Assembly: GCA_036873755.1 (NCBI GenBank)
Contig: JAVTVY010025196.1
Span: 48,152-112,151, forward strand
Direction of reading: 5' to 3'
Origin: Hanleya hanleyi
Lineage: Eukaryota; Mollusca; Polyplacophora; Lepidopleurida; Hanleyidae
Length of the DNA stretch: 64,000 nucleotides
This document shows, piece after piece, positions 22,531-34,428 of this stretch. Position numbers and translations under genes: made by a program. Below the pieces are notes generated by a model. That model was not told the origin of the DNA. It did not search any database and saw only the letters and a list, made by a program, of their open reading frames with translations. The number at the start of each line of letters is the position of its first letter. Position 1 is the stretch's first letter.

Positions 22531-22825
22531 CAGAATATCGGATCACTGTGTCTGGGTAGGGGTTTATGTTCCTTTTTGGGCTTGATTCACAGGGTTGATA
22601 ATTCATTTCTTGTCTTGAATACAACATATTGAAAGTTCAAATACCAATTTTCTTGATGATTCGTAGTATTTTGGAACTACGACAGCTTGAAGACATTCCC
22701 CTTCTCCTGGCCCTCGTAACTGTCGTTATTTAGTTCCTGAACTTTTCAGCCAATAAACCGATTTCATTCAAATTTCAGCAAGATAACTATCTGGCCACGC
22801 AGATGTCGCCTTCCAAAATTGTGAA
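22531..22825 (+). repeat. Dispersed repeat R3, copy 2
   Basis: A 295-bp match to 16833-17120 that fits exactly between the two E repeats. Confidence 0.8.
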
Positions 22826-23451
22826 TTATGAAATTAACCATAAACATTCTTTTGATAGAATTTACTACATAGACAAATTTTCAACAGAAAAAACCGCGAA
22901 TCACACTTTTTTTTATCTAAGCACAAGTTCGTTCTCTTTATAATACGCAAAAATCTCATTCTGGGGGCATTTCCATGTTATTTTTAGATGGTTGTCATGG
23001 AAACTGATTTGATGATGTTCAAATGGTTTAGCATTTTGGTGTAACAATGCACATGTACATTCTGTACACCAAAGATTCGATTAATCATGCGAAATAGAAT
23101 TATTCCCTATTTGAAATGTGTAAGGCAGCGTCTCCATTAATCCTTTTTCCTTCAATCGAGAATTTTCGTTGGTTTTCTCGAAGAGATCCTGATCCTATCG
23201 GGAATTCTTCGAGACAATGCCGAGAGAATAATATGAAAAAAACGAAATCGTTTTCAAAATTCTCGATCGATTTTCTCGATATCGTTTTATATTCGTCTTT
23301 TTTGTCCCATCGAGAATCAATTGTTCTATGTTGATCGAGAGAATGTCGAGAAAGTTTGCTCGATGAAGCTTCGAGAGAATATCGCGAAACCATCGAGAGG
23401 CAAATGAATATAATTACGTCATTAACAGATAAGCAGCTGTTACGTCGCTAT
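22826..23451 (+). repeat. Direct repeat E, right copy
   Basis: Second copy of E, with small indels relative to the left copy. Both end at the same base, 'acgtcgctat', after which the sequences diverge. Confidence 0.85.
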
Positions 23452-24260
23452 GTGTGAGGGTGCTATATGAAGTATATGCCAGGTAAAATTGAGCTGTAGC
23501 TGCCGCTTTAACAATGTAATATTAACGTAACACGCCATCGCGATTTTAAAAGAGACTGCATTGAATATCATATTTTCATAAGCAACTATATTTTATTATA
23601 CTTAATAGATGTAGTCCGACGATAATCAGTCCGGTTGAAGATCTGACCGCCTAAACTATCCATCTCCGGTCTTGACTATTTAAATTCAAACAGGGAATAT
23701 CGTCGGCTTTATATTTTGTTTTCACACAGGTTCCATATATAATAACGGACATGTACATTGGGAATACACTTCTGTGGATTTATGTATCATTAGTCTATCA
23801 GTGGGGCCGAGCACATACAGTGGATATTTAGTTTTACATAGGACCAGTACAAATGTTCAAGGAGTAGCCTGGTCCCCTAGTCTACGGGTATATCACAGCA
23901 ATCTAACATGCTAGGCAGGATACCAGACTAGCCAAATTCAAAAGCGGCACTACTTTCAATCGGTTTTAATCGGTTTTTCTGTACTGAGGAGAATTTCTAA
24001 TGATTCTCGACTGATTCGCGATATCGTTTTTCTCTCGAGAAATATTTCTCGAATGAAAGCCGATCAATAAAGCCAAAGAAAACCGGCTTCGCGAATCGTT
24101 CGGTTTTTGTGATAAAAATTTTCGATTCTCTGTCAACTTCGAAATTCGCGATATCGAGAAAAGACCACGGATGCTAAGGAGCTGTAGCCGAGGTGTCAGT
24201 CTCTACCATAAATCCTTCATCAAGATAGAGATTTTGTGTCAAATTTGACGATTTCAAACA
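23452..24260. other. No gene; cgatatcg-rich patch
   Basis: Around 24010-24160 there are two 'cgcgatatcg' blocks in direct orientation and several 'tcgaga' motifs similar in flavour to the 3' half of repeat E, possibly a relative of it. Nothing else is recognised. Confidence 0.3.
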
Positions 24261-24269
24261 CTTTTCGGA

Positions 24270-24730
24270 AATTGATTCGAGAAGGCTACACCACCAAACG
24301 CCTTCACTCATTATTTCTCAAATTTTGTGATTAATTCACACTGATAGCAGAGTACGATAGTCTTCTGCAAGATCGTTGGCGCTGAATTGTCTAACTCGAG
24401 TCTAATTCCGCTTAACCCGGTACTTGTGATCGTATGAACATTGAGCAATTCAAGATCTACACGACGTCGATATGATTAGTCACTAGCAAAATGTGACCGA
24501 GATCAAATATTGAATAAAACGATTGGGATTTTTTACGGAAAAAAAAGAATACAGATCAGTGGCAGGAACATCATTATGTCTTGCCGGCCTAACTGAAAAC
24601 TGTTCATCGTTTCTCTCTTACGATAAACTGCCTTATGTATAAAGATAAATAATTATTTCATGACAGTTTTAAGTTTGGTGCCAATATTAGGTATTTCCAT
24701 CGTGAACGCGGAAAGTATTCATAGACAAGG
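24270..24730 (+). pseudogene. RT retroelement 3' end, heavily decayed
   Basis: The + strand shows 'ctacaccaccaa' (coding end), 'gtctaattccgcttaacccg', and the 3' block 'catcattatgtcttgccgg' with 'ttctctcttacgataaac'. The coding part is destroyed by stops. Confidence 0.65.
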
Positions 24731-24904
24731 GCAGGCTACTGAGTGCCAGAACTGACGAGAGTGTTTACACTGTAGGACCTATTTGTCACCGCATATTTTC
24801 GATGTATTATTCTTCTTGGTAACGTGATTATTCCTTCTCGTTTGGGGCTGATATTCCTTTTTGGACATAATAGACTTGGCCTCTAATCCAGTTATAACCA
24901 AGAG

Positions 24905-25220
24905 CAAAAATTCCGCACTGTGGACAATTATATCATAAAAAAATCAAAAATCTATGTTCATAAACGATCTTCCTCCATATCCCGGTCATTGATATGCCAT
25001 TTAACCATTTAGGAATAGTTTATGTCAGCGCAGATCTGGATTCAATTAACAAACGACAGTATTTTGATATATCTCCGCTACTAGGTCATCTGTTACAATT
25101 ATTGATCAAGCCCTTATTAGATTCTCATTTGCCTCTTCTATTCTGGAATCCAATATTTCATCTCGGAGATTGACAATTCTGTCCGATTTGATAAAAGTAT
25201 ATTATCTCATATTCTGTGCA
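24905..25220 (+). repeat. Dispersed repeat R1b, copy 2 (left block)
   Basis: Matches 690-960. The continuation of the element resumes at 26290-26450, with a minisatellite between the blocks. Confidence 0.6.
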
Positions 25221-25287
25221 GTATTTGTTTCTTAAGCAACATCGATAGATTCAATATCTTCGATTAAGGATGGACAGAAGAAAACCA

Positions 25288-26290
25288 CAAAATTCTCCTA
25301 ACATAGTCACCAAGGCACATCCTTCAAAATTGTCGTCCCTATATAGCTGAAATATTGCTGAACGCGACGTTAAACTTTAATTCTCTCTCTCTCTCTCTCC
25401 TTCAAAATTGTTCTAACATAGCCACCAAAGCACGTCCTTTATAATTGTCATAAAACAGCCAGCAAAGCAATTCCTTTGTAACTGTTCTGACATGGCCACA
25501 TAAAAGAACGTCTTTATAATTGTCCTACATAGCCACCAAAGCACGTCCTTTATAATTGCCCAAATATTGCCACCAAACACGTTCTTTGTAATTGTCCTAA
25601 TATAGCCGCTAAAGCACGTCCTTTATAATCGCCCAGCATAGCCAACAATGTAAGTCCTTTGTAATTGTCCTAGCACATAGTCACCAAAGCGCGTCCTTTA
25701 TAATCATCCTAACATAGTCACCAAACCACGTCCTTTAATTGATCTAGCATATTCACCAAACCACGTCCTTTATAATTGTCCTAACATAGTCTTCAAACCA
25801 CGTCGTTCATAATTGTCCTAACATAGTGACCATCGCACGTCCTGTGTAATTGCCCTAGCATGGCCACCAAACCACGTCCTTTATGATTGTCCTAACATAG
25901 CCTCCAAAGCACGTCCTTTATAATTGTTCTAGCATAGTCACCTAACCACGTCCTTCGTGATTGTCCTAACATAGCCACCAAACCACGTCCTTTATAATTG
26001 TTCTAGCATAGCCACCAAACCACGTCCTTCATGATTGTTCTAGTATAGCCACCAAACCACGTCCTTTATAATTGTTCTAGCATAGCCACCAAACCACGTC
26101 CTTCATAATTGTTCTAGTATAGCCACCAAACCACGTCCTTTATAATTGTCCTAAAATAGTCTCCAAACCACGTCTTTTATAATTGTCCTAACATAACCAC
26201 CAACGCACATCCTGTGTAATTGTCCTAACATAGCCTCCAAAGCATAAATACTTGTCCAAACGCAACCTCCAAAGCATATACTTTATAATT
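25288..26290 (+). repeat. 37-bp minisatellite, about 25 copies
   Basis: A degenerate array of the unit 'accacgtcctttataattgt' plus 'cctaacatagccaccaa', about 37 bp long. Units differ by a few bases, with the most uniform ones in the middle (25930-26160). The first units are split by a small LINE insertion (25334-25398). Confidence 0.9.
25334..25398 (+). mobile_element. 65-bp LINE 3'-end insertion
   Basis: Only the last 65 bp of the LINE are present: 'atagctgaaatattgctgaa', 'cgcgacgttaaac' and a (tc)n tail. It is flanked by a 13-bp direct repeat 'ccttcaaaattgt' (25321-25333 and 25399-25411). The target is a minisatellite unit. Confidence 0.85.
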
Positions 26291-26450
26291 TTCCATCACA
26301 GTTTGGCTTTTCCGTTTAAGCCAAAATACCAGTGATTTTTTGTGGAATATTTTGGCAATAAACGACATTTTTTCACCTTAAATATACAGAACGTCAGATG
26401 CTGTGGAAAGATTTAACTTATCTCTGACTGCTGATGCGACAGTTATTTAA
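26290..26450 (+). repeat. Dispersed repeat R1b, copy 2 (right block)
   Basis: Matches 1080-1250 ('ttggcttttccgtttaagcc' against 'ttcggcttctccgtgtaaca', and 'cttaaatatacagaa' in both). Confidence 0.5.
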
Positions 26451-27229
26451 GATATCGAAGTGTATCTGTCAAGAGGGGTTTCTGGTAATGGATTGACGGA
26501 TTTTCGTTCACTTTTAGCCGACCAGATTAGATTATCAAAGCAATCCTTAAATGTATTGACAAAGAAAAAAGCTTTGGTTTTTCTGGAGTGGCAATTATTT
26601 TGAGCAGCTAAACACTGGCGATAATTGAAACATGAATATTTCCACTTTTTAGTGATCGTTGTGAATAGTAAACATATAAAAGTTGCTTAAAATATGAATG
26701 CCATTGCATAACCCACAGATGTTGTATGATGCTCAAATAGAATTGTCATAACCTTGTTTTTTTATGGATATGACACGCGTATTTATTCAGCATTTTAATT
26801 CAATTGGGTGTAATCTTTACTGTGATTTACTGTCGGGCAAAGCTGAACATTGACGTATTATGGCAAGGGCATTTATTCCCGTCAGTATTCTAACCTATCT
26901 TGCATATCGCTCCGATTTCTTACATGTCAGTAGCGGTTACATAAAGGCTTGGTAGATACTGAAGTCACTTTGGCTAATTGCTTCAAAATCACCAGCATTG
27001 CAACATAGTAAACATACACTGTTTTTATTCAAGTTTAGGATCAGTGTCACCAATAGACAAATTTATCTGCAAACTTGTCTTTCAGCTTTACATTGAAGGG
27101 GACTTTTTCATATCCATTCCATAAAGTCGACCATATAATATACATATAAAGTATGACCATACCAGGGCCAGACGTATCACCTCAACTATCACAATGCAGT
27201 GAACCATATTGGTGTTGTTGGCATAAGAA
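26451..27229. other. No recognisable feature
   Basis: AT-rich, with no ORF above the background and no match to the other repeats in the window. Confidence 0.35.
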
Positions 27230-27870
27230 ATTGACCTTATTTCTTCAGCATACAGTCGCATTCATAAGAGAACAGATATAGGCCAGCCAAACGTGGCACA
27301 CAATTAGTACCCATTGGAATACCTATATGCTGTTCATATAGTGTGAGGCCCTCGGCGGCCGAGTTGTCTAAGGCGCTTCGCTGGGGACCGCCAGCCTCAC
27401 ACCGCTGAACCGGCACGGGTTCGAGCCCAGCTAATCCATGTGTGAAAGTTTGTTAGTTACTTGCCGACGGGCGATGGTTCTCTCCGGGTACTCCGGCTTC
27501 CTCCACCAATCAAACTGACTGTCATCATATGAGTGAAACAACCTTGAGTGTGACATTAAGCCACCCCCCCCCCCCATATAGTGTGTTGCCATATTTCACA
27601 TAGATGTTATTAATGAGAAATTCAAGCAACTCTATATAAAATACACGTCCCATGAATGATATCCTTTGTATGTAGTAGAGATGAAGAATGTTGTTTGAGT
27701 TCTGACATTAATAAAGCGGATATATATAAGTTTACTTGATCACCTATATTATCAGTTAACTAACAGGGTCCTGATGAAGGATTGTAGTATAGAGTTTCGA
27801 GAAATCTCAGGTGGATACATGTCTGTACATAATGTAATAGCTTTGTCAACATATCCGATTGTAATGGATT
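27230..27870 (-). pseudogene. RT-domain relic, split by a tRNA-SINE
   Basis: The - strand from about 27870 reads the RT block around 'LEFLINN' and continues, after the SINE, into 'IGIPMGTNC' and 'GLYLFSYEC', the palm-domain stretch just upstream of the YIDD motif. It corresponds to 44236-44550 on the + strand. Frameshifts and stops are present. The SINE at 27346-27574 lies inside it. Confidence 0.75.
27346..27574 (+). mobile_element. tRNA-headed SINE, copy 1
   Basis: The head has an A-box-like 'ggccgagttgtctaaggcgc' and a B-box-like 'ggttcgagccc', as in class II (Leu/Ser-type) tRNAs. The body ('tctccgggtactccggcttc', 'gagtgtgacattaagcca') and a poly-C tail follow. An 11-bp target duplication 'catatagtgtg' flanks it (27335-27345 and 27575-27585). 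The second copy, on the - strand, is at 43109-43344. Confidence 0.9.
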
Positions 27871-29327
27871 ATTGGTGTCACCACCAGATATACGAAACGG
27901 CTCACACTAAAATGGTGTACTGTTTCTTTTTGATCACCCTGTAAAAAATTCAGCAGAAACAAAGTCAGGGCAGTAATACCACAACAGCTGACTCATTTGG
28001 CTTTGGTCCATGGGTGATTGATTCAGCTGCATAATTTTGACAGACATTCTTCGAGGCCATCATGACAAATAATTTAATGCCATTTAGAAAGTAATCTAAT
28101 TCAGTCTGTCTATGTCAGCGGCGTTCAATACTTTACTTTGTCAGCTGGCTCACCTATACATTGATCAAATCGAATACAGTAATAATTGCTGAATATCTCC
28201 CTCTGATTTGAGCGTATCCGATTTAAATCAAGAAGTCTGGTTGATAAGAGTGAAATTATTTGACGTATTATCTTGAATGAGTTCGGAGGAGTATTGTATT
28301 GAACTGACCATCGTCTTCCTCTTCTGAATGATATTGTATCAACTCAAATTATTAATTTCACAATTCAGACTGACTGCAATCGAATTGGTATTCAAGATGT
28401 CCTTGTGGTATTTACTAGACCAGCGCTGCGAGCCAATAACCTCACTGCTCTTGTTTGTCCTCTCCAAAGCCTATGTGCACAACCTACTTCACCGCCACGA
28501 TTATTTATTTGGATCAATGTGTCAGATCAATATCGCCTTTCCAGTCGGTATCTTCTAAGTGTTACAGATGACGGCTAACGCTCAATATTGATTGTGCTTT
28601 TCATTGAAATTCTATCCGAGGATACATAATATGCTTTTATGGCCTTAGACCATTGCCCAGACTGCATATAGATTCGTCGTAGCAATTGTAGAAAGACACT
28701 GAACTGCATTAAATGTCCATTTATTCTACAAAAAGAGTGATGTAGAAAAATGCACGAGTGCCAAATAATAATTCTTTTCATATTTCGTGGATCAATCGAG
28801 CGATCGTTCGAAGGGACAGTTTTTGAAAACTTCCCACTCCGCAAACGAGTAAGAAATCAGTGGACAGGATTCCAGCACAATGGGTGGGCCTGGTAAATAG
28901 TCTACCTCACAAGAGAACCCAGTAAGTGGATACTTTAAATCAATGCCACACAAATCCTGTTGAATTGTTTCACAAGTCTATGCGACCCAACACCTGCATT
29001 GAACATCTCCAAATATTCTTTGCATAGAATTCCGGTTTATTTTCAAACACAGCTGTACTCAGCGACAAGGTTCGAACAGTATTCCGATGTTTGTATATGG
29101 TTTCGATTATCCACGTCCTGCAGGCAAAAATTCATGGTATTGGCGTGAATAGGCGTGACAAAAATCGAGTTACCCTGACCGGCAGCCCTTATCACTGTGG
29201 CTCACTATTTCGTTGGCGAGATCAGAATTGCAAAATTCGTTCACCCCAAATTTGTCCTATGGCTATCCACTCCGACATGTCTCAAACGTTCGTGCGCCTA
29301 TGGGTATCTGAAGATATACAAATAGCA
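27871..29327. other. No recognisable gene
   Basis: ORFs at 28328-28558, 28575-28844 (-), 28960-29148 and 29091-29354 show no known motif and have no second copy in the window. Confidence 0.35.
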
Positions 29328-29530
29328 AGCGTCAGATCCAACATTCAATATTAAACCGTCGTCCACAAAAGAACCCCCGCGTCAGTAATAGAAAGATCTA
29401 TTTCTTATGACAATTATCACCAATTATTAGTTAGGCATGATCATGTTATATACATAAATTATACTTTATCCAAATGAATTTCCAAGTCGCTTTCAGAGTA
29501 TGTGTCTCAGGCACGCTTTGATTATGACAA
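29328..29530 (-). repeat. RT retroelement 3' region relic
   Basis: 'aagcgtcagatccaacattc', 'cgtcgtcca' and 'caggcacgctttgattatga' are the reverse complement of the element's 3' region, with an internal deletion. Confidence 0.65.
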
Positions 29531-30328
29531 AACATACATACATATACATGTAACCATATTCTAAGTACAAGAAAGGCAAAAGTAGTCAACCGTTCCAAAG
29601 AAACAAACGTATGTTTCTTTCTATGTTTAAATGTTTTGATAAAAGGTATTACCAACAGACAAACTAAGAATCTTTCCTGAATGAATCAACTTTATTGAAA
29701 AATATGTAACGATCGCTGTCGTCTTCATATCGTGAAGATAGAAGTCAGATGTAAAAGTCAGATGTGAGATACGATTTAAATACATGTACTTAGGAAACAG
29801 TATTAAGCTAAAGCTAAGTACTCCTGCGTAGAAATGTTAACTCATGTGTAGTAGTTAAACAAATCTGAACGATACAGAGATCTTTCAATGTATAAAATAA
29901 AACGGGTTATTTATTTGACAGTGAAAATGCATTTTCACAAACGACGACCGTCCTATTTTACATGTACAAACAATTTGCATCCCATTTCTCACAGCCATGC
30001 AACCAACCAACTCAAAAGTTATGAATTGTATTGACAGTTATGATTGTATTTTCCATCATCATCCCATGAGTCTAGTCGTGTCATTAATAGTAGCAATGAA
30101 ATGTTGTCTGTCTGAGTCAAGTATCAATAAATTAAGCCCTTCTGCCCAAGAAGAGAGAGATCCTGGTGTCTTCCTCGCCAGTAGTTCATTTATTTCCACC
30201 TTGAATTGTATATTATTGGATTCTCATTCGCCGATATCAACTTTGAAGTAGACCTGTCAGGATCGATTTTCAATTTGCGACATGCATTTCTATTACCCCG
30301 AACTTAGTTGTTTTAACTAGCAAAGCTC

Positions 30329-31180
30329 GTTACAAGCGTCTGGGCCGTCATTCAAAATTCAGCTGTCGTCCATTAGAGAATATCCGCGTCCATAATTCAA
30401 AGACCTATTCCATATTCCATATAACAGTATTAGCATCAAATTCAAAAAGACAATCATAGTATACATAAACGTACATGTAGGCTTGTTTCCTGCAAGAGAG
30501 AAGCGTTCAACAGTTTTCAATGATGCCGGCAAGACATCATGATGTTCCAAAAATATCAAATCCGTATCGCTGATCAGTATTCCTAATCCATAATATTCGT
30601 TGTAAAGTCGTCATCTAAAGAATGATGTATCTCAGTCACGCTTTGATTGTGACTGTTCATATGAGTACCATGGGGATCTTGAAGTACATGGGTTCATACG
30701 GTTACGCGGAATTAGACACAAGTTACGAAACGTAACGCCATAGATCTTGCACGCTACGCTCGTATTTTGCTATCAGCATGCCATATGTATCGCCAAATTT
30801 GAGAAACTTTGAGTGGAGGCGCTTGGTGGTGTAGCCCTGTTTTATAAGTTTCTGCAACAATGTTTTGTGACGTTGACTAAAATCGTCACATTTAACACAG
30901 GATCTAGTAAATGCTACTAGGCGTGATATGTATACGCCATATGCAGGTCCCACTGGAATATTACTGTCCAGAAAGGGATAGTTTACGATGTCGAAATTGT
31001 AATCATCTCTTTTGTCAGACAGTCGACGAGAGAGAAAGCCCGCTTCATTTTTATAGAGATATAGGTCTAAATATGATGTGCCTGTAGGGTTATCTGTAGT
31101 TTCCTTCAAATCCAGTGAAGGTGGATATATATCCTTCACTGTGTCATTTATATAGATTATCCGTTACCCTTATATAGCGA
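30329..31180 (-). mobile_element. RT retroelement, best-preserved 3' end
   Basis: The - strand ORF 31139-30723 (138 codons) is the C-terminal part of a reverse transcriptase-like protein. In order it has 'DIYPPSLDLKETTD', 'SYLDLYLYKNE', 'DKRDDYNFDIVNYPFLDS', 'GPAYGVYISRLVAF' and a basic end 'QGYTTKRLHSKFLKF'. This is the post-catalytic part of an RT family common in molluscs and lancelets. The catalytic YIDD itself is lost upstream, though it is visible in the 44-kb copy. After the stop comes a 3' region of about 390 bp with a 66-codon ORF (30559-30359) that has one hydrophobic segment. I think it may be Penelope-like, but no GIY-YIG domain is visible. Confidence 0.75.
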
Positions 31181-31604
31181 TAAGCGTTAATTATACATGA
31201 GTTTTGGAGAGTATTTAACTGTGATAATCGGAAAGATCATATATAAATTGTGTTGACCGTAACTATGAATATATGTATCTTTCTTGACATTCAGCAGACA
31301 GCCGCTTTCTTTGCGTCTTAGAAACACCTACACTATTAGCATCAAATTCCAATCTGGCATAAAATAACAAGAACCTAATTGGCACCATGGACTACGTCAT
31401 TAAAACGAAATCAACGAGACATGCTGGTGGTCAGTGCCCTTGATTGTTGACCTTTTGGCCTCAATCTTTGTACTCGAGACATCGCTTCCCAGTAATTTAC
31501 TACTCATAAAAAGTTGATTTTCAAATGGATTCATGGTTATATTATTCCCAGTAGCCCTGACCTTCCGACCTCAATAGGTTCCATGTTTCCTACTAGAAAA
31601 CACA

Positions 31605-31945
31605 TTGGAGATCTAACCGAGAACACAATGGCAAACCATTTAGAGATAACAAAGAACACCATGTAGACCTAGCAGAGAACACCATATAGATTTCACGGAG
31701 AACACCATCTAACAGAGAGCAACATGCAGATCTAACAGAGAACACCATGTAGATTTAACAAAGAACGCCATGTATCTAAATGGAGAACACGATGTAGATT
31801 TAACAGAGAACGCCGGAAAGATCTACCAGAGAATATCATGAAGATCTAACAGAGAACATCACGAAGATATATCAGAGAACATCATGAAGATCTAACAGGG
31901 AACATCATGAAAATCTAACAGAGAACATCATGATGATCTAGCGCA
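31605..31945 (+). repeat. 23-bp minisatellite, about 15 degenerate copies
   Basis: The unit is approximately 'gatctaacagagaacatcat' plus 'gaa'. The 3' units (31830-31935) are the most regular, while the 5' units carry 'accatgtag' instead of 'atcatgaag'. Confidence 0.85.
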
Positions 31946-34293
31946 CATATAGCGTACGTACAAACGCGCATTTTCCCCCAAGACTGCCTCACAACATTTC
32001 ATGAACTATGTTGGGGATAGTTCCATGCAATAATTTTTTTTATTGACTAATGAATATTTTAGTCAGTTGATAGCAAACATTACATACCCGTTTGGTATTC
32101 CCTCCAACGAAAACAATTCTACGCTAGGAAACACAGGGAAATCGTTTTCGATGGGATTTTCAGGGAAAGGAAATGAAATCAATTGATTCTCCATTGCCTA
32201 TGGTTGGCGTATTGATTCATTATTGATCTGGAATCAAACAAGTGTTGGCCATGGATTACAATTCCATTTGTCTACTGAGAAGTAATGCAATTTGTTGTAT
32301 AAAAATGGGTATTAGATCAACAGAGTTTAACCTGATTGGGAGGAATCCAATTCTATAACAAAAACTCTTTGTTTACCCCGTTTTTGTAACATATAATGTC
32401 ATACATATGGAAATGCGCATCATTGAGTGTTGTTTCTCGTTATTTACACCTATAAATTAACTACTGATCGTTGACTTTACCAGATTACCCGTTATTGCGC
32501 GTATCTCTTGGGTTCTGGCCAATTATTTCATCGTTCATCAGAACAATTTGTGTCATTTATTCCTTCACGGACAATGTAATGCACCGCTCTGCTGCACTTA
32601 ATCTTCATTACTGTTAATTTTTGTACACTATGAGCCAACATAATTACGAATCATGTTACCAAGATCAAAATTTATATGAATCTTTAGAGAATTTACAAAT
32701 GTTTTACCGTCATAACTTGTGACAATTACTTAAATTTATGTGTCTAAGTACCAGTTTTTGACGCCAGATAACAGTTCTGTACAACAGTTTGGCTCATTTT
32801 CGCGAACCATTAGGCGTAATCACAGTAAGGAAAGGTTACTTCAAGTATGTTGTTTCCGTTTCTCCTCATTGATTTGCTGGTCTTGATAAACATAACTAAT
32901 GAGCTTGGAATACATATTGTGGTTGCACATACTATTGTTTTTCTTTTAATACTAGAATGATGTTTTTGCAGTGTTATTCACATACTAGTAAAAGTGATTC
33001 GCATTTGGGTATCCAATCGTGCCAGCGACTCCCAGGTCATAGGAACCTGTCAAAACGTGTGTTGTTTCGGAAGGGGGGGGGGGGGGGGGGGGGGGGAGTA
33101 AGATATGATATAATTTATTGATCAAGATACACAGTCTTTGCAGATCAGCAATGCAGTCAAAATTCCTAAATTGACATGATCAACCCCTTAACATAAAGGA
33201 TCAACTGTGTCCACTTTCCGCGGAAACGGACATCAGGGCACGATACGGTAACCGCGAATCAGGGTTTGTGAGCTTTGCTGCTTGTGGATGGGAGGGTTAG
33301 AGCAATTTCCGAAAAAAGTTCATTCGGCGCATTTTAACGCATCATAAGAGGTTCCTGGGGGTAAATATCCACAAAAATTTGACTAACAATTCATCCCATT
33401 ACGTTGTGTACTAGTGTAATTGGATCATGCATGCATAAATATTAAGAAAATCACATATATCAGCTTTCAAATGACGTATTCGGATAATACATAAAGCTAC
33501 AACTAGATATTCGAATTCCAGTAAAATGCAATATTTCCGACCTACGTGATACTAACCGCAAGACTCGAGAGACGGCGATTCAACCCATAGATTAACAGAG
33601 TTCAACCCATCGCTTTAATAGATTTCCAATCTGAGTTTGAAAATATTGATTTTGGATGAGTAGATGGCCAATGGAGAAAATGTAGAAGTGAGATAACTTT
33701 TCGGATGCAACAATATTACAATCCATGAATATAACGTATCCTTGTGGCTAAAAACACAAATGTGCTATGAGAGAGTTCTGCATTAATATAGCGATACTGG
33801 TTTCTAGCCTTAGGAGATTTAACTCTCCCCCTCCCGACATGTGACATGGACAAAAGTCCAAGACTTGCAAGCTAAAATGTGCCATGTGTACCTAGACCGA
33901 TGAAATAGGAGGCAGGTCAGTGGAGGAAAGACAGAGGCTACATACACAGCTGCACCATATCGTTTCGGAAAAGCATATAACCAACAGGGCTTACTTCCAG
34001 CACAAAGACAAAAAAGTGACAAAAATGTTATTTTTCGGCAACTGTGTCAAATTCTCTCCGCTCTAATTGCAAACGATTTTTATGGGGAAAGGTAGTTTTT
34101 TCATGGTTTTACAAAAATTACATCTGTATAGATTCATGCCAAGATAACAGCATTTTCCACATGCATTTCAACTTCTCTCTCGAAGGAGAGGCCCTATGGG
34201 ACCCATCCTTTTAGAGTTTCCTGTCCTCCCAAGGTCCGATTTGATTTTACCTTCATTGCACTCATGTAAGGATACCTTTCTTTGTTTTTGTAG
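31946..34293. other. Intergenic or intronic; no exon recognised
   Basis: This precedes the channel's ligand-binding exon. I looked on the + strand for a Cys-loop exon (C-x13-C with 'FPMD') and did not find one. It contains a 24-base G run. A - strand ORF at 33819-34022 is not recognised. Confidence 0.35.
33073..33096 (+). repeat. Poly-G tract, 24 bases
   Basis: An uninterrupted run of 24 G. Length in such runs is prone to assembly or sequencing error. Confidence 0.9.
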
Positions 34294-34428
34294 ATGGCCA
34301 TACTACCGAAACCATGGTGTTTGAATGGTTTCAAAAAGACCCGATTGATAAAGCGGAGAATCTGGAGCTGCCTCAGTTTGAGCTACTGAACATAACAACG
34401 CACGACTGCACCAAAACATATGGTGGAA
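34294..34428 (+). CDS. GlyR-like channel, ligand-binding-domain exon
   Basis: An internal exon of 135 nt (2 + 44 codons + 1), bounded by acceptor 'tttttgtag' and donor 'a|gtaagt', phase 1 at both ends. It encodes the end of the extracellular domain of a Cys-loop anion channel. 'MVFEWFQKDPI' corresponds to the 'FEW' stretch of glycine receptors, 'NLELPQFELL' to the loop F 'LTLPQF' motif, and 'DCTKTYGG' to the first half of loop C, with the first cysteine of the second disulfide. 'NIT' is a possible N-glycosylation site. It splices in frame to either M1-M3 exon (37742 or 50199). The cysteine pair is then 12 positions apart rather than the 11 of vertebrate glycine receptors. It lies outside the duplicated segment, so only one copy exists here. 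The remaining extracellular exons were not found and are presumably upstream. Confidence 0.85.

Noticed and set aside
27346..27574. tRNA gene (Leu or Ser type)
   Set aside because: A and B boxes are present, but the acceptor stem does not close and the sequence continues into a SINE body. A 11-bp target duplication flanks the whole unit.
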